The notes below the pieces were generated by a model. It ran no database searches, was not told the DNA's origin, and saw nothing but the letters and a program-made list of their open reading frames with translations. A stretch of DNA of 55,075 nt from JAYSFC01 sp041913505 (lineage in GTDB: Bacteria > Pseudomonadota > Gammaproteobacteria > Burkholderiales > Burkholderiaceae_C): the NCBI GenBank assembly GCA_041913505.1, contig JAYSFC010000006.1, positions 1-55,075 of the forward strand, given 5' to 3'. Position numbers and translations under genes: made by a program. How positions within the stretch are numbered: the first letter of the stretch is position 1; each line of letters starts with the position of its first letter. Below are positions 22,751 to 31,142 of this stretch, one piece after another.

Positions 22751-23659
22751 ATGCACAAGGACCACAGCATGCAAAAACACATGGCCATCGCCGCGCTCGC
22801 CCTGGCGGGCGCGCTGACCGGGCCGGCGGCGCGGGCCGACGGCCACTACGTGCCCGGCGTCGAAGGATTGCAGGCGGCCAGCGTGCCGCCGCCCGGCTTC
22901 TACTACTTGGGCTACCTCGTCAACTACAACATCGACGACTTCCGCGCCCCCGGCACCAGCGACAACCTGCCGGGCCATAACCGCGGCACTGTCACGGCCC
23001 TGGCCAACCGCTTCGTGTGGGTCACGCCGCACAAGTTGCTGGGCGCCGACTACGGCATGGAGGCCATCGTGCCCCTGGTGCGCACCTCGCTCACCATCAA
23101 CGCGGCTGGCATCTCCGACACCCGATCGGGCGTGGGCGATGTGTACCTGGGCCCGCTGGTGCTGGGCTGGCACGGCCCGCAGTGGGACGCCGTGGCCGCG
23201 GCCGGCATGTGGTTCGACACCGCCAGCACGAGCTACCCGGCATCGCCGGGCAAGGGCTTCAAGAGCACCATGCTCACGGGGGGCTTGACCTACTACTTCG
23301 ACGGCGCCAAGACCGTCTCGGGGTCCGCGCTGATGCGCTTCGAGCGCAACGGCAAGACCGGAGCGGGCTTCCGTCCGGGCAACCAGGTCACGCTCGAATG
23401 GGGCCTGGGCAAGTCCTTCGGCTCCTGGCAGGCGGGCGTGGTGGGCTACAGCCAGTGGCAGACCAGCGAGGACAGCGGGCCGGGGGCCAGTACCCACAAG
23501 GCATCGCGTCATGCACTGGGTGCCGAGGTGATGTACCCCATCCCCAGCGCGGGCGTATTCCTGAAAGGCGCGGTCTACAAGGAGCTGAGCGCCGAGGCGG
23601 GCACGGGGCCGCAGCCCAAGGGGTCGCTGCTGCGCTTCACGCTGGTGAAAGCCTTCTGA
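22751..23659 (+). CDS. Outer-membrane phenol-degradation protein (MetA/SphA-like)
   Basis: A protein of about 300 residues with a signal peptide (HMAIAALALAGALTGPAARA) and alternating aromatic/hydrophobic strands throughout, ending LLRFTLVKAF, as for outer-membrane beta-barrels of the PF13557-type family found in meta-cleavage clusters. It starts VEGLQAASVPPPGFYYLGYLVNYN, which I recognise from that family. It probably helps aromatic substrates cross the outer membrane. The start may be ATG 22751 or 22769; the latter gives a cleaner signal peptide. It is in the phenol operon by spacing (14 nt). Confidence 0.8.
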   Translation: MHKDHSMQKHMAIAALALAGALTGPAARADGHYVPGVEGLQAASVPPPGFYYLGYLVNYNIDDFRAPGTSDNLPGHNRGTVTALANRFVWVTPHKLLGADYGMEAIVPLVRTSLTINAAGISDTRSGVGDVYLGPLVLGWHGPQWDAVAAAGMWFDTASTSYPASPGKGFKSTMLTGGLTYYFDGAKTVSGSALMRFERNGKTGAGFRPGNQVTLEWGLGKSFGSWQAGVVGYSQWQTSEDSGPGASTHKASRHALGAEVMYPIPSAGVFLKGAVYKELSAEAGTGPQPKGSLLRFTLVKAF

Positions 23660-23670
23660 TGGAGGGGCGC

Positions 23671-24120
23671 ATGCCGCACGCAGTCTCGGTGCCCCAGCCC
23701 GTCATCGATGCGCCGGCCGCGCTGCGCGCCGTGGAGGCCGCGGTGCGGCACGCCACGGCGCAGGGCGTGCGCGTCAACGTAGCGGTGGTCGATGCCGCCG
23801 GCCTGCCCGTGGCCTTCGCGCGCATGGCCGGCGCGCCGCTGCACTCCGTGGAGATCGCCTCCGACAAGGCCTACACGGCCGCGAGCTTTGGCTTGCCCAC
23901 GGGCGCCTGGCATGCAGCGCTGGCCTCGCATTCCGAAGCCGTGCGCCAGGGGCTGGTGCTGCGGCCGCGCTTCGTGGCCTTCGGTGGCGGGCTGCCGATC
24001 GTGGAGCACGGCGCGCGCATCGGCGGCATCGGCGTGTCTGGCGGCAGCGAAGCGCAGGACGAGGCCATTGCCCAGGCGGGCCTGGCGGCGTTGGGTCTTG
24101 CCGCCACGGCGGATGCGTGA
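23671..24120 (+). CDS. HbpS/GlcG-like (DUF336) protein
   Basis: A 149-residue cytosolic protein of the GlcG/HbpS family (PF03928). It has the family features VNVAVVDAAGLPVAFARMAGAPLHSVEIASDKAYTAASF, and GGGLPIV with GGIGVSGG near the end. Some members bind haem or cobalamin; others sit in catabolic operons with no defined role. The start is taken at 23671, 5 nt after a GGAGG site; an ATG at 23659 overlaps the preceding stop and is possible. It is the last gene before an operon-end hairpin. Confidence 0.82.
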   Translation: MPHAVSVPQPVIDAPAALRAVEAAVRHATAQGVRVNVAVVDAAGLPVAFARMAGAPLHSVEIASDKAYTAASFGLPTGAWHAALASHSEAVRQGLVLRPRFVAFGGGLPIVEHGARIGGIGVSGGSEAQDEAIAQAGLAALGLAATADA

Positions 24121-24128
24121 GTGCCACC

Positions 24129-24159
24129 CATGCCAGGCATTTCGCGCATTCCTGGCATG
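24129..24159. terminator. Hairpin between convergent operons
   Basis: Perfect 9-bp stem CATGCCAGG / CCTGGCATG with a 13-nt loop, just after the end of the phenol operon and 16 bp before the end of the convergent LysR gene. No T run follows on either strand, so it is a candidate bidirectional terminator or RNA-stabilising stem rather than a classical one. Confidence 0.45.
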
Positions 24160-24174
24160 TGCCGCCGCGAGGGG

Positions 24175-25080
24175 TTACCCGGGTGCGGCGGCGCGCTCGG
24201 CGGCAAAGTCGCGCACCACATCCAGAAAGGCCGCGAGCACGGGCGATGGATCGTCGCTGCGGTACAGGCAGCTGAGCTCGATGTCGCGCAGGTGGCGCGA
24301 GCGCAGCGGCCGGTAGGCCACGCCGGGCAGGCGCAGGCTGGTGGCCGAACGGGTGGTGATGCAGCAGCCAAAACCCCCGGCCACGAGTGCCACGCAGGTC
24401 AGCACGTCCTCCACGGACTGCGCCACGTTCAGGCGCACGCCCTCGCGGTGGAAGGCGCCACTGACCTCCTGGGCCAGCCCGGGCAGCGGGGCGTTGGGGT
24501 AGAGGATCATCGGCTCGCCGTCGAGGTCGTGCAGCGTGATCTCTTCGCGCGCGCACAGGCGGTGGGTGTCCGGCAGGCCCACCACCAGCGCCTCCTGAAG
24601 CACTGTCTGCACGCCCAGGCCGGGCTCGGCCGGCACGAGGCGGTTGAAACCGATGGTGATGCGGCGCTCGCGCAGTGCCTGCAGCTGCTCGCCCTTGGTC
24701 AGGTTGTGCAGCTCGATGCGCACTTCCGGCCGGGCCTGATGGAACGTGGCCAGCAGCCGCGGAATGACGTCCAGCACGCCCGAGCCGAAGATGCCCACGT
24801 CGAGCTGGCCGCTCAGTCCCTGGCCGGCGCGCAGGGTGCGTTCGCGCGCACGCTCGGCCAGCGACAGGATGTTGGGCACCTCGTCCAGCAGCGCATGCCC
24901 GGCGGCGGTCAGCTCCACGCCCTTGGGGGTGCGCAGGAACAGCGCCGTGCCCAGCTCCTCCTCGATGCCGCGGATCTGGCGCGTCAGTGGCGGCTGGGCC
25001 ATGTGCAGCCGGGCCGCCGCGCGGCCGAAATGCAGCTCTTCGGCCAGCGCAAGAAAGTACTTCATCTGCCGCAAGTCCAC
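24175..25080 (-). CDS. LysR-family regulator of the meta-cleavage operon (AphT-like)
   Basis: A 301-residue LysR regulator: winged helix at residues 1-65 (MKYFLALAEELHFGRAAARLHMAQPPLTRQIRGIEEELG, the CatR/BenM-like subgroup), then an effector domain. The GTG at 25080 is chosen for its GGAGA ribosome site 5-6 nt upstream; no ATG fits. It diverges from the 2-hydroxymuconic semialdehyde dehydrogenase gene with a T-N11-A palindrome between them. By position it corresponds to AphT, the LysR regulator of the Comamonas TA441 meta operon. The inducer is unknown. Confidence 0.9.
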   Translation of the reverse strand: MDLRQMKYFLALAEELHFGRAAARLHMAQPPLTRQIRGIEEELGTALFLRTPKGVELTAAGHALLDEVPNILSLAERARERTLRAGQGLSGQLDVGIFGSGVLDVIPRLLATFHQARPEVRIELHNLTKGEQLQALRERRITIGFNRLVPAEPGLGVQTVLQEALVVGLPDTHRLCAREEITLHDLDGEPMILYPNAPLPGLAQEVSGAFHREGVRLNVAQSVEDVLTCVALVAGGFGCCITTRSATSLRLPGVAYRPLRSRHLRDIELSCLYRSDDPSPVLAAFLDVVRDFAAERAAAPG

Positions 25081-25096
25081 GGCTTTCTCCTTTTTC

Positions 25097-25147
25097 CAAT
25101 ACCTCGGGGGTATTGAGTTCGAAAAATTCAGTATTGGACAGTATTGG
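25097..25147 (+). promoter_or_regulatory. LysR operator: palindrome plus tandem repeat
   Basis: CAATAC-7 nt-GTATTG (25097-25115) contains the LysR T-N11-A core. It is followed by a tandem CAGTATTGG repeat (25129-25137 and 25139-25147) that reuses the GTATTG half-site. This fits a recognition site plus an activation site between the divergent regulator and the meta operon. Confidence 0.65.
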
Positions 25148-25193
25148 CCGCCCTTTTTATCGTGACAGCAACCCGGGTTCACCGGACCAGAAA

Positions 25194-26654
25194 ATGACCA
25201 TGAAACAGATTCTTAACTTCATCAACGGAGACTTCCGCGCCACCGAGCGACGCTTTGAAAAGCGTTCGCCGCTCCACGGCGAGGTGATTGCCCAGGTGCA
25301 CGAAGCCGGCCGCGCCGAGGTCGATGCGGCCGTAGCCGCCGCGCGTGCTGCCCTGAACGGCCCCTGGGGCCGCATGACGGTGGCCGAGCGCGTGGAGAAG
25401 CTCTATGCCGTGGCCGACGGCATCAACCGCCGCTTCGACGAGTTCCTGGCCGCCGAATGCGCCGACACGGGCAAGCCGCGCAGCATCGCGAGCCACATCG
25501 ACATCCCGCGCGGCGCGGCCAACTTCAAGATCTTCGCTGACGTGGTGAAGAACGTGCCCACCGAATTCTTCGAGATGGCCACGCCCGACGGGCGCGGTGC
25601 CATCAACTACGGCTACCGCTCACCCGTGGGCGTGGTGGGCGTGATCTGCCCCTGGAATCTGCCGCTGCTACTCATGACCTGGAAGGTGGGTCCGGCGCTG
25701 GCCTGCGGCAACACCGTGGTGGTGAAGCCCTCCGAGGAAACGCCGCAGACTGCCGCGCTGCTGGGCGAGGTGATGAACGAGGCCGGCATCCCGCCCGGCG
25801 TCTACAACGTGGTGCACGGCTTCGGGCCCGATTCGGCGGGCGAGTTCGTCACCACCCACCCGGGCGTCGATGCCATCACCTTCACGGGCGAGACACGCAC
25901 GGGCGAGGTCATCATGAAGGCCGCCGCCAAGGGTGCGCGTCCCGTGAGCCTGGAGATGGGCGGCAAGAACGCGGCCATCGTCTTTGCCGACTGCGACTTC
26001 GATGCCGCCATCGAGGGCACGCTGCGCTCGGCCTTCGTCAACAGCGGCCAGGTTTGCCTGGGCACCGAGCGCGTGTACGTGGAGCGGCCGATCTTCGAGC
26101 GCTTCGTGGCCGAGCTCAAGCGCCAGGTCGAGGGCTGGAAGATCGGCCTGCCCGAAGACGCCGGCACCCAGTTGGGCCCGCTCATCAGCCAGGAGCACCA
26201 GGCCAAGGTGCTGTCGTACTACCGGCTGGCCGTGGAAGAGGGCGCCACCGTGGTCACGGGCGGCGGCGTGCCCGATATGGGGGCGCGCCATGCGGGGGGC
26301 AGCTGGATCCAGCCCACGATCTGGACCGGCCTGCCCGAGACGGCCCGTGTCATCAAGGAAGAAATCTTCGGCCCCTGCTGCCACATCGCGCCGTTCGATG
26401 CCGAGGACGAGGTGCTGGCCAAGGCCAATGCCAACGAGTACGGCCTAGCCTGCGCGATCTGGACGCGCGACGTGTCGCGCGCGCACCGCGTGGCACAGCG
26501 CATGCAGGTGGGCATCTCCTGGGTCAACAGCTGGTTCCTGCGCGACCTGCGCACGCCGTTCGGCGGCGCCAAGCAGTCGGGCATCGGCCGCGAGGGCGGG
26601 GTGCACTCGCTGGAGTTCTACACCGAACTCAAGAACGTCTGCATCAAGCTGTGA
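25194..26654 (+). CDS. dmpC: 2-Hydroxymuconic semialdehyde dehydrogenase
   Basis: A 486-residue NAD-dependent aldehyde dehydrogenase that converts 2-hydroxymuconic semialdehyde to 4-oxalocrotonate (dehydrogenase branch of meta-cleavage). Catalytic residues are N155 (CPWN), E254 (LEMGGK) and C288 (GQVCLG). The length equals XylG/DmpC. ATGs at 25194 and 25200 are both possible. It is the first gene of the meta operon, controlled from the LysR site upstream. Confidence 0.95.
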   Translation: MTMKQILNFINGDFRATERRFEKRSPLHGEVIAQVHEAGRAEVDAAVAAARAALNGPWGRMTVAERVEKLYAVADGINRRFDEFLAAECADTGKPRSIASHIDIPRGAANFKIFADVVKNVPTEFFEMATPDGRGAINYGYRSPVGVVGVICPWNLPLLLMTWKVGPALACGNTVVVKPSEETPQTAALLGEVMNEAGIPPGVYNVVHGFGPDSAGEFVTTHPGVDAITFTGETRTGEVIMKAAAKGARPVSLEMGGKNAAIVFADCDFDAAIEGTLRSAFVNSGQVCLGTERVYVERPIFERFVAELKRQVEGWKIGLPEDAGTQLGPLISQEHQAKVLSYYRLAVEEGATVVTGGGVPDMGARHAGGSWIQPTIWTGLPETARVIKEEIFGPCCHIAPFDAEDEVLAKANANEYGLACAIWTRDVSRAHRVAQRMQVGISWVNSWFLRDLRTPFGGAKQSGIGREGGVHSLEFYTELKNVCIKL

Positions 26655-26664
26655 GCGGCCGGCC

Positions 26665-27516
26665 ATGAGCGAGAACAGCCCCGAGATCGCCCGCAGCACC
26701 GTCGCAGCCGGCATCCGCACGAACTACCACGACCTGGGCAGCGGCCACCCGCTGTTGATGATCCACGGCTCCGGGCCGGGCGTGTCGGCCTGGGCCAACT
26801 GGCGCCTGGTGATGCCCGCGCTGGCCGAGCGTGCGCGGGTGATCGCGCCCGACATGGTCGGCTTCGGCTTCACCGATCGCCCGGCCGGGCAGCGCTACGA
26901 CATGGACACCTGGGTCGGCCAGGCCGTGGGCCTGCTCGATGCGCTGGGCATAGCGCGCACCGACCTCGTGGGCAACTCCTTCGGCGGCGCGCTGGCCTTG
27001 GCGCTGGCCATCCGCCACCCGCAGCGCGTGCGCCGTCTGGTGCTTATGGGCAGCGTGGGCGTGCCATTCCCCATCACGCAGGGGCTAGACGCGGTGTGGG
27101 GCTACACGCCTTCGTTCGAGAACATGCGCGCGATCATGGACTACTTCGCCTGGGACCGCGCGCTGGTCAACGACCAGCTGGCGCAGTTGCGCTACGAGGC
27201 CAGCATCCGCCCCGGCTTCCAGGAGTCGTTCGCGGCCATGTTCCCCGCGCCCCGCCAGCGCTGGGTGGACGCCATGGCCAGCCGCGAGGAAGACATCCGG
27301 GCCCTGCCGCACCAGACGCTCGTGGTCCATGGGCGCGACGACCGGGTGATCCCGCTGTCCACCTCGCTCACCCTGTCGAACTGGATCCCGCGTTCCCAGC
27401 TGCACGTCTTCGGCCAGTGCGGCCACTGGACGCAGATCGAACACGCGGCACGCTTTGCCCGCCTGGTGGGCGACTTCCTGGCCGAGGCGGCAGCCGACGA
27501 GCCCCAACCCCTTTGA
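26665..27516 (+). CDS. dmpD: 2-Hydroxymuconic semialdehyde hydrolase
   Basis: A 283-residue alpha/beta hydrolase that cleaves 2-hydroxymuconic semialdehyde to formate and 2-hydroxypenta-2,4-dienoate (hydrolytic branch). The triad is S105 (GNSFGG), D226 (HGRDDRV) and H254 (CGHW), a constant two-residue offset from DmpD S107/D228/H256. The oxyanion segment is HGSGPGVSAW near residue 35. It starts 10 nt after dmpC. Its presence beside the dehydrogenase shows both branches are encoded. Confidence 0.95.
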   Translation: MSENSPEIARSTVAAGIRTNYHDLGSGHPLLMIHGSGPGVSAWANWRLVMPALAERARVIAPDMVGFGFTDRPAGQRYDMDTWVGQAVGLLDALGIARTDLVGNSFGGALALALAIRHPQRVRRLVLMGSVGVPFPITQGLDAVWGYTPSFENMRAIMDYFAWDRALVNDQLAQLRYEASIRPGFQESFAAMFPAPRQRWVDAMASREEDIRALPHQTLVVHGRDDRVIPLSTSLTLSNWIPRSQLHVFGQCGHWTQIEHAARFARLVGDFLAEAAADEPQPL

Positions 27517-27529
27517 GATCGAGAACCCC

Positions 27530-28312
27530 ATGCAAGCAGAACTCCTCCAGCAGCTCGGCGACGAGCTATACGACGCCCTGAAGGGCTGCCAGACGCTCGC
27601 GCCGCTGACCAGCCGCCATGCCGACATCACCATCGACGATGCCTACGCCATCCAGCAGCGCATGCTCGCGCGCCGCCTGGCGGCGGGCGAGAAGGTGGTG
27701 GGCAAGAAGATCGGCGTGACCAGCAAGGCCGTGATGGACATGCTCGGCGTGTTCCAGCCCGACTTCGGCTGGCTCACCGACGGCATGGTCTACAACGAAG
27801 GCCAGGCCATCCCCGCCAGCACCCTGATCCAGCCCAAGGCCGAGGGCGAGATCGCCTTCGTGCTGAAGAAGACGCTCCAGGGCCCCGGCGTTACCGCCGC
27901 CGACGTGCTGGCCGCGACCCAAGGCGTGATGGCCTGCTTCGAGATCGTCGATTCGCGCATCCGCGACTGGAAGATCAAGATCCAAGACACCGTGGCCGAC
28001 AACGCCAGCTGCGGCGTCTTCGTGCTGGGCGACCGCCTGGTCGATCCGCGCGACGTGGACCTGGGCACGTGCGGCATGGTGCTGGAGAAGAACGGCGACA
28101 TCGTCGCCACCGGCGCGGGCGCCGCGGCCCTGGGCCACCCGGCCAACGCCGTGGCCTGGCTGGCCAACACGCTGGGCGCGCACGGTATCGCGCTGGAGGC
28201 CGGCGAGGTGATCCTGTCGGGCTCGCTCGGAATCATGGTGCCGGTGACCGCCGGCGACAACCTGCGCGTGACCATTGGCGGCATCGGCGGCTGCTCGGTG
28301 CGCTTCATCTGA
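27530..28312 (+). CDS. dmpE: 2-Hydroxypent-2,4-dienoate hydratase
   Basis: A 260-residue hydratase of the fumarylacetoacetate hydrolase superfamily that adds water to 2-hydroxypentadienoate to give 4-hydroxy-2-oxovalerate. It has GKKIGVTSKAVMDMLGV near residue 60 and the metal-binding acidic cluster QPKAEGEIAFVL. It is homologous to dmpH further downstream; DmpE and DmpH form a complex in known systems. The ATG at 27530 lies 13 nt after the dmpD stop. Confidence 0.93.
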   Translation: MQAELLQQLGDELYDALKGCQTLAPLTSRHADITIDDAYAIQQRMLARRLAAGEKVVGKKIGVTSKAVMDMLGVFQPDFGWLTDGMVYNEGQAIPASTLIQPKAEGEIAFVLKKTLQGPGVTAADVLAATQGVMACFEIVDSRIRDWKIKIQDTVADNASCGVFVLGDRLVDPRDVDLGTCGMVLEKNGDIVATGAGAAALGHPANAVAWLANTLGAHGIALEAGEVILSGSLGIMVPVTAGDNLRVTIGGIGGCSVRFI

Positions 28313-28326
28313 GACAAGGAAATCCC

Positions 28327-29241
28327 ATGACCAAGAAGATCAAGTGCGCCCTGATCGGGCCGGGCAACATCGGCACCGACCTGCTGGCCAAGCTGCAGCG
28401 CAGCCCCGTGCTCGAGCCCGTGTGGATGGTGGGCATCGACCCCGAGTCCGATGGCCTCAAGCGCGCCCGCGAGATGGGCATCAAGACCACCGCCGACGGC
28501 GTGGACGGCCTGGTGCCGCACATGAAGGCCGACGGCGTGCAGATCGTGTTCGACGCCACCAGCGCCTACGTGCACGCCGAGAACTCGCGCAAGGTGACGG
28601 AGCAGGGCGCGATGATGATCGACCTCACGCCCGCGGCCATCGGCCCGTTCTGCGTGCCGCCCGTGAACCTGAAGGAGCACATCGGCCGTCGCGAGATGAA
28701 CGTGAACATGGTCACCTGCGGCGGCCAGGCCACCATTCCCATGGTGGCGGCCGTGAGCCGCGTGCAGCCGGTGGCGTACGGCGAAATCGTGGCCACCGTT
28801 TCCAGCAAATCGGCGGGCCCCGGCACGCGCAAGAACATCGACGAGTTCACTCGCACCACGGCCGGCGCCATCGAGCGCGTGGGCGGGGCCAAGAAGGGCA
28901 AGGCCATCATCGTCATCAACCCGGCCGAGCCGCCGCTCATCATGCGCGACACCGTGCACTGCCTGACCGAGGGCGAGCCCGACCGCGAGGCCATCACCCA
29001 GTCCATCCACGCCATGATCGCCGAGGTGCAGAAGTACGTGCCCGGCTACAAGCTGGTGAACGGGCCCGTGTTCGACGGCAACCGCGTCTCGGTCTTCCTG
29101 GAGGTGGAGGGCCTGGGCGACTACCTGCCCAAGTACGCCGGCAACCTGGACATCATGACCGCCGCCGCCGCGCGCACGGCCGAGATGTTTGCCGAAGAAA
29201 TCCTGGCCGGTTCGCTCACGCTCGAACCCGCGGCCGCCTGA
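28327..29241 (+). CDS. dmpF: Acetaldehyde dehydrogenase (acylating)
   Basis: A 304-residue NAD-dependent enzyme that turns acetaldehyde and CoA into acetyl-CoA, receiving acetaldehyde by channelling from DmpG. It has the Rossmann motif ALIGPGNIGTDLL (residues 8-20) and catalytic C131 (VTCGGQAT). An ACAAGGA ribosome site precedes the ATG. It is tightly spaced within the meta operon. Confidence 0.96.
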   Translation: MTKKIKCALIGPGNIGTDLLAKLQRSPVLEPVWMVGIDPESDGLKRAREMGIKTTADGVDGLVPHMKADGVQIVFDATSAYVHAENSRKVTEQGAMMIDLTPAAIGPFCVPPVNLKEHIGRREMNVNMVTCGGQATIPMVAAVSRVQPVAYGEIVATVSSKSAGPGTRKNIDEFTRTTAGAIERVGGAKKGKAIIVINPAEPPLIMRDTVHCLTEGEPDREAITQSIHAMIAEVQKYVPGYKLVNGPVFDGNRVSVFLEVEGLGDYLPKYAGNLDIMTAAAARTAEMFAEEILAGSLTLEPAAA

Positions 29242-29258
29242 TTCCCAAGGAACCCACC

Positions 29259-30296
29259 ATGACACTCCAAGGCAAGCACATCACCGTGCACGACATGACG
29301 CTGCGCGACGGCATGCACCCCAAGCGCCACCTGATGACGCTCGAGCAGATGAAGAGCGTGGCCCAGGGCCTGGACCAGGCGGGCGTGCCGCTGATCGAGG
29401 TGACCCACGGCGACGGCCTGGGCGGCGCGTCGGTCAACTACGGCTTTCCCGCGCACAGCGACGAGGAATACCTGGGCACCGTGATCCCGCTGATGAAGCA
29501 GGCCAAGGTTTCGGCCCTGCTGCTGCCGGGCATCGGCACCGTGGACCACCTGAAGATGGCCCACGGCCTGGGCGTGCACACCATCCGCGTGGCCACGCAC
29601 TGCACCGAGGCCGACGTGAGCGAGCAGCACATCACCATGGCGCGCAAGCTGGACATGGACACCGTGGGCTTCCTGATGATGGCGCACATGAACAGTGCCG
29701 AGGGCCTGGTCAAGCAGGCCAAGCTGATGGAAGGCTACGGCGCCAACTGCATCTACGTGACCGACTCGGCCGGCTACCTGCTGCCCGACCAGGTGAAGGA
29801 ACGCATCGCCGCCGTGCGCGCCGCGCTCAAGCCTGAAACCGAGCTGGGCTTCCACGGCCACCACAACCTGGCGATGGGCGTGGCCAACAGCATTGCCGCC
29901 ATCGAGGCCGGCGCCAACCGCATCGACGCGGCCGCCGCAGGCCTGGGCGCGGGCGCGGGCAACACGCCCATGGAGGTGCTCATCGCCGTGTGCGGCCGCA
30001 TGGGCATCCAGACCGGCGTGGACGTCTGGAAGATCCAGGACGTGGCCGAGGACCTGGTGGTGCCGCTGATGGACTTCCCCATCCGCATCGACCGCGACGC
30101 GCTCACGCTGGGCTACGCCGGCGTGTACGGCAGCTTCCTGCTGTTCGCCAAGCGCGCCGAGAAGAAGTACGGCATTCCCGCGCGCGACCTGCTCGTGGAA
30201 CTGGGCCGCCGCGGCATGGTCGGCGGGCAGGAAGACATGATCGAAGACACCGCACTGACCATGGCGCGCGCACGCGGCCTGCAGGTCAGCGCCTGA
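29259..30296 (+). CDS. dmpG: 4-Hydroxy-2-oxovalerate aldolase
   Basis: A 345-residue metal-dependent aldolase that splits 4-hydroxy-2-oxovalerate to pyruvate and acetaldehyde. The active site includes R16 and D17 (TLRDG), H20, and the metal histidines of FHGHHN (about 199-201), as in DmpG with a one-residue shift. It forms a channelling complex with DmpF, encoded just upstream. Confidence 0.96.
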   Translation: MTLQGKHITVHDMTLRDGMHPKRHLMTLEQMKSVAQGLDQAGVPLIEVTHGDGLGGASVNYGFPAHSDEEYLGTVIPLMKQAKVSALLLPGIGTVDHLKMAHGLGVHTIRVATHCTEADVSEQHITMARKLDMDTVGFLMMAHMNSAEGLVKQAKLMEGYGANCIYVTDSAGYLLPDQVKERIAAVRAALKPETELGFHGHHNLAMGVANSIAAIEAGANRIDAAAAGLGAGAGNTPMEVLIAVCGRMGIQTGVDVWKIQDVAEDLVVPLMDFPIRIDRDALTLGYAGVYGSFLLFAKRAEKKYGIPARDLLVELGRRGMVGGQEDMIEDTALTMARARGLQVSA

Positions 30297-30310
30297 TAGG
30301 AGCCGCACCC

Positions 30311-31099
30311 ATGGCACTCGCAAAAAGCACCATCGCGCAACTCGCCGAACACCTGGAGAACTGCCAGCTGCAGGCGCAGGACACCCCCAAGATCACCGAC
30401 GACCACCCCGGGATGGACTGGGACGACGCCTACGCCATCCAGGACGCCATCCTGGCGCGCAAGCTGGCGCGCGGCGCGCGCGTGGTGGGCCTGAAGGCAG
30501 GCCTGACCTCGCACGCCAAGATGCGCCAGATGGGCGTGACCGACCCGGTGTTCGGCTTCCTCGTCGACGAGTACGCCGTGGCCGAGGGCGCGGCGGTGGA
30601 CACCCGGGCGCTGATCCACCCCAAGGTGGAGCCCGAGATCGCCTTCGTGCTCAAGCGCCCGCTCAAGGGGCCGGGCTGCCACATCGGCGCCGTGCTGGCC
30701 GCCACCGACTTCGTGATGCCTGGCATCGAGGTGATCGACAGCCGTTACCGCGACTTCAAGTTCGACCTCAAGAGCGTGGTGGCCGACAACACCTCCGCCG
30801 CACGCTTCGTCGTGGGCGGGCGCGCCCTGCGGCCCGAGGCGGTCGACCTGCGCACCGTGGGCCTGGTGCTGGAAAAGAACGGCCAGCCCGTGGCCCTGGG
30901 CGCCGGCGCGGCCGTGCTGGGCCACCCGGCCGCGGCCATTGCCATGCTGGCCAACCACCTGGGCCGGCGCGGGCAGGAGATTCCCGCCGGCAGCGTGATC
31001 CTGTCGGGCGGCGCGACCGAGGCGGTGGCCGTGGCGGCTGGCGACAGCGTATGCCTGCGCGTGCAGGGCATGGGCAGCGTGTCGCTGCGCTTTGCCTGA
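30311..31099 (+). CDS. dmpH: 4-Oxalocrotonate decarboxylase
   Basis: A 262-residue enzyme of the same superfamily as DmpE that decarboxylates 2-oxo-3-hexenedioate to 2-hydroxypentadienoate. It has GLKAGLTSHAKMRQMGV near residue 65 and the acidic metal site HPKVEPEIAFVL. It serves the dehydrogenase branch together with DmpC and DmpI. It starts 14 nt after dmpG. Confidence 0.94.
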   Translation: MALAKSTIAQLAEHLENCQLQAQDTPKITDDHPGMDWDDAYAIQDAILARKLARGARVVGLKAGLTSHAKMRQMGVTDPVFGFLVDEYAVAEGAAVDTRALIHPKVEPEIAFVLKRPLKGPGCHIGAVLAATDFVMPGIEVIDSRYRDFKFDLKSVVADNTSAARFVVGGRALRPEAVDLRTVGLVLEKNGQPVALGAGAAVLGHPAAAIAMLANHLGRRGQEIPAGSVILSGGATEAVAVAAGDSVCLRVQGMGSVSLRFA

Positions 31100-31142
31100 G
31101 CCGCTGGACCTTCCTCACATAACGACAACAGGAGACAGAACC

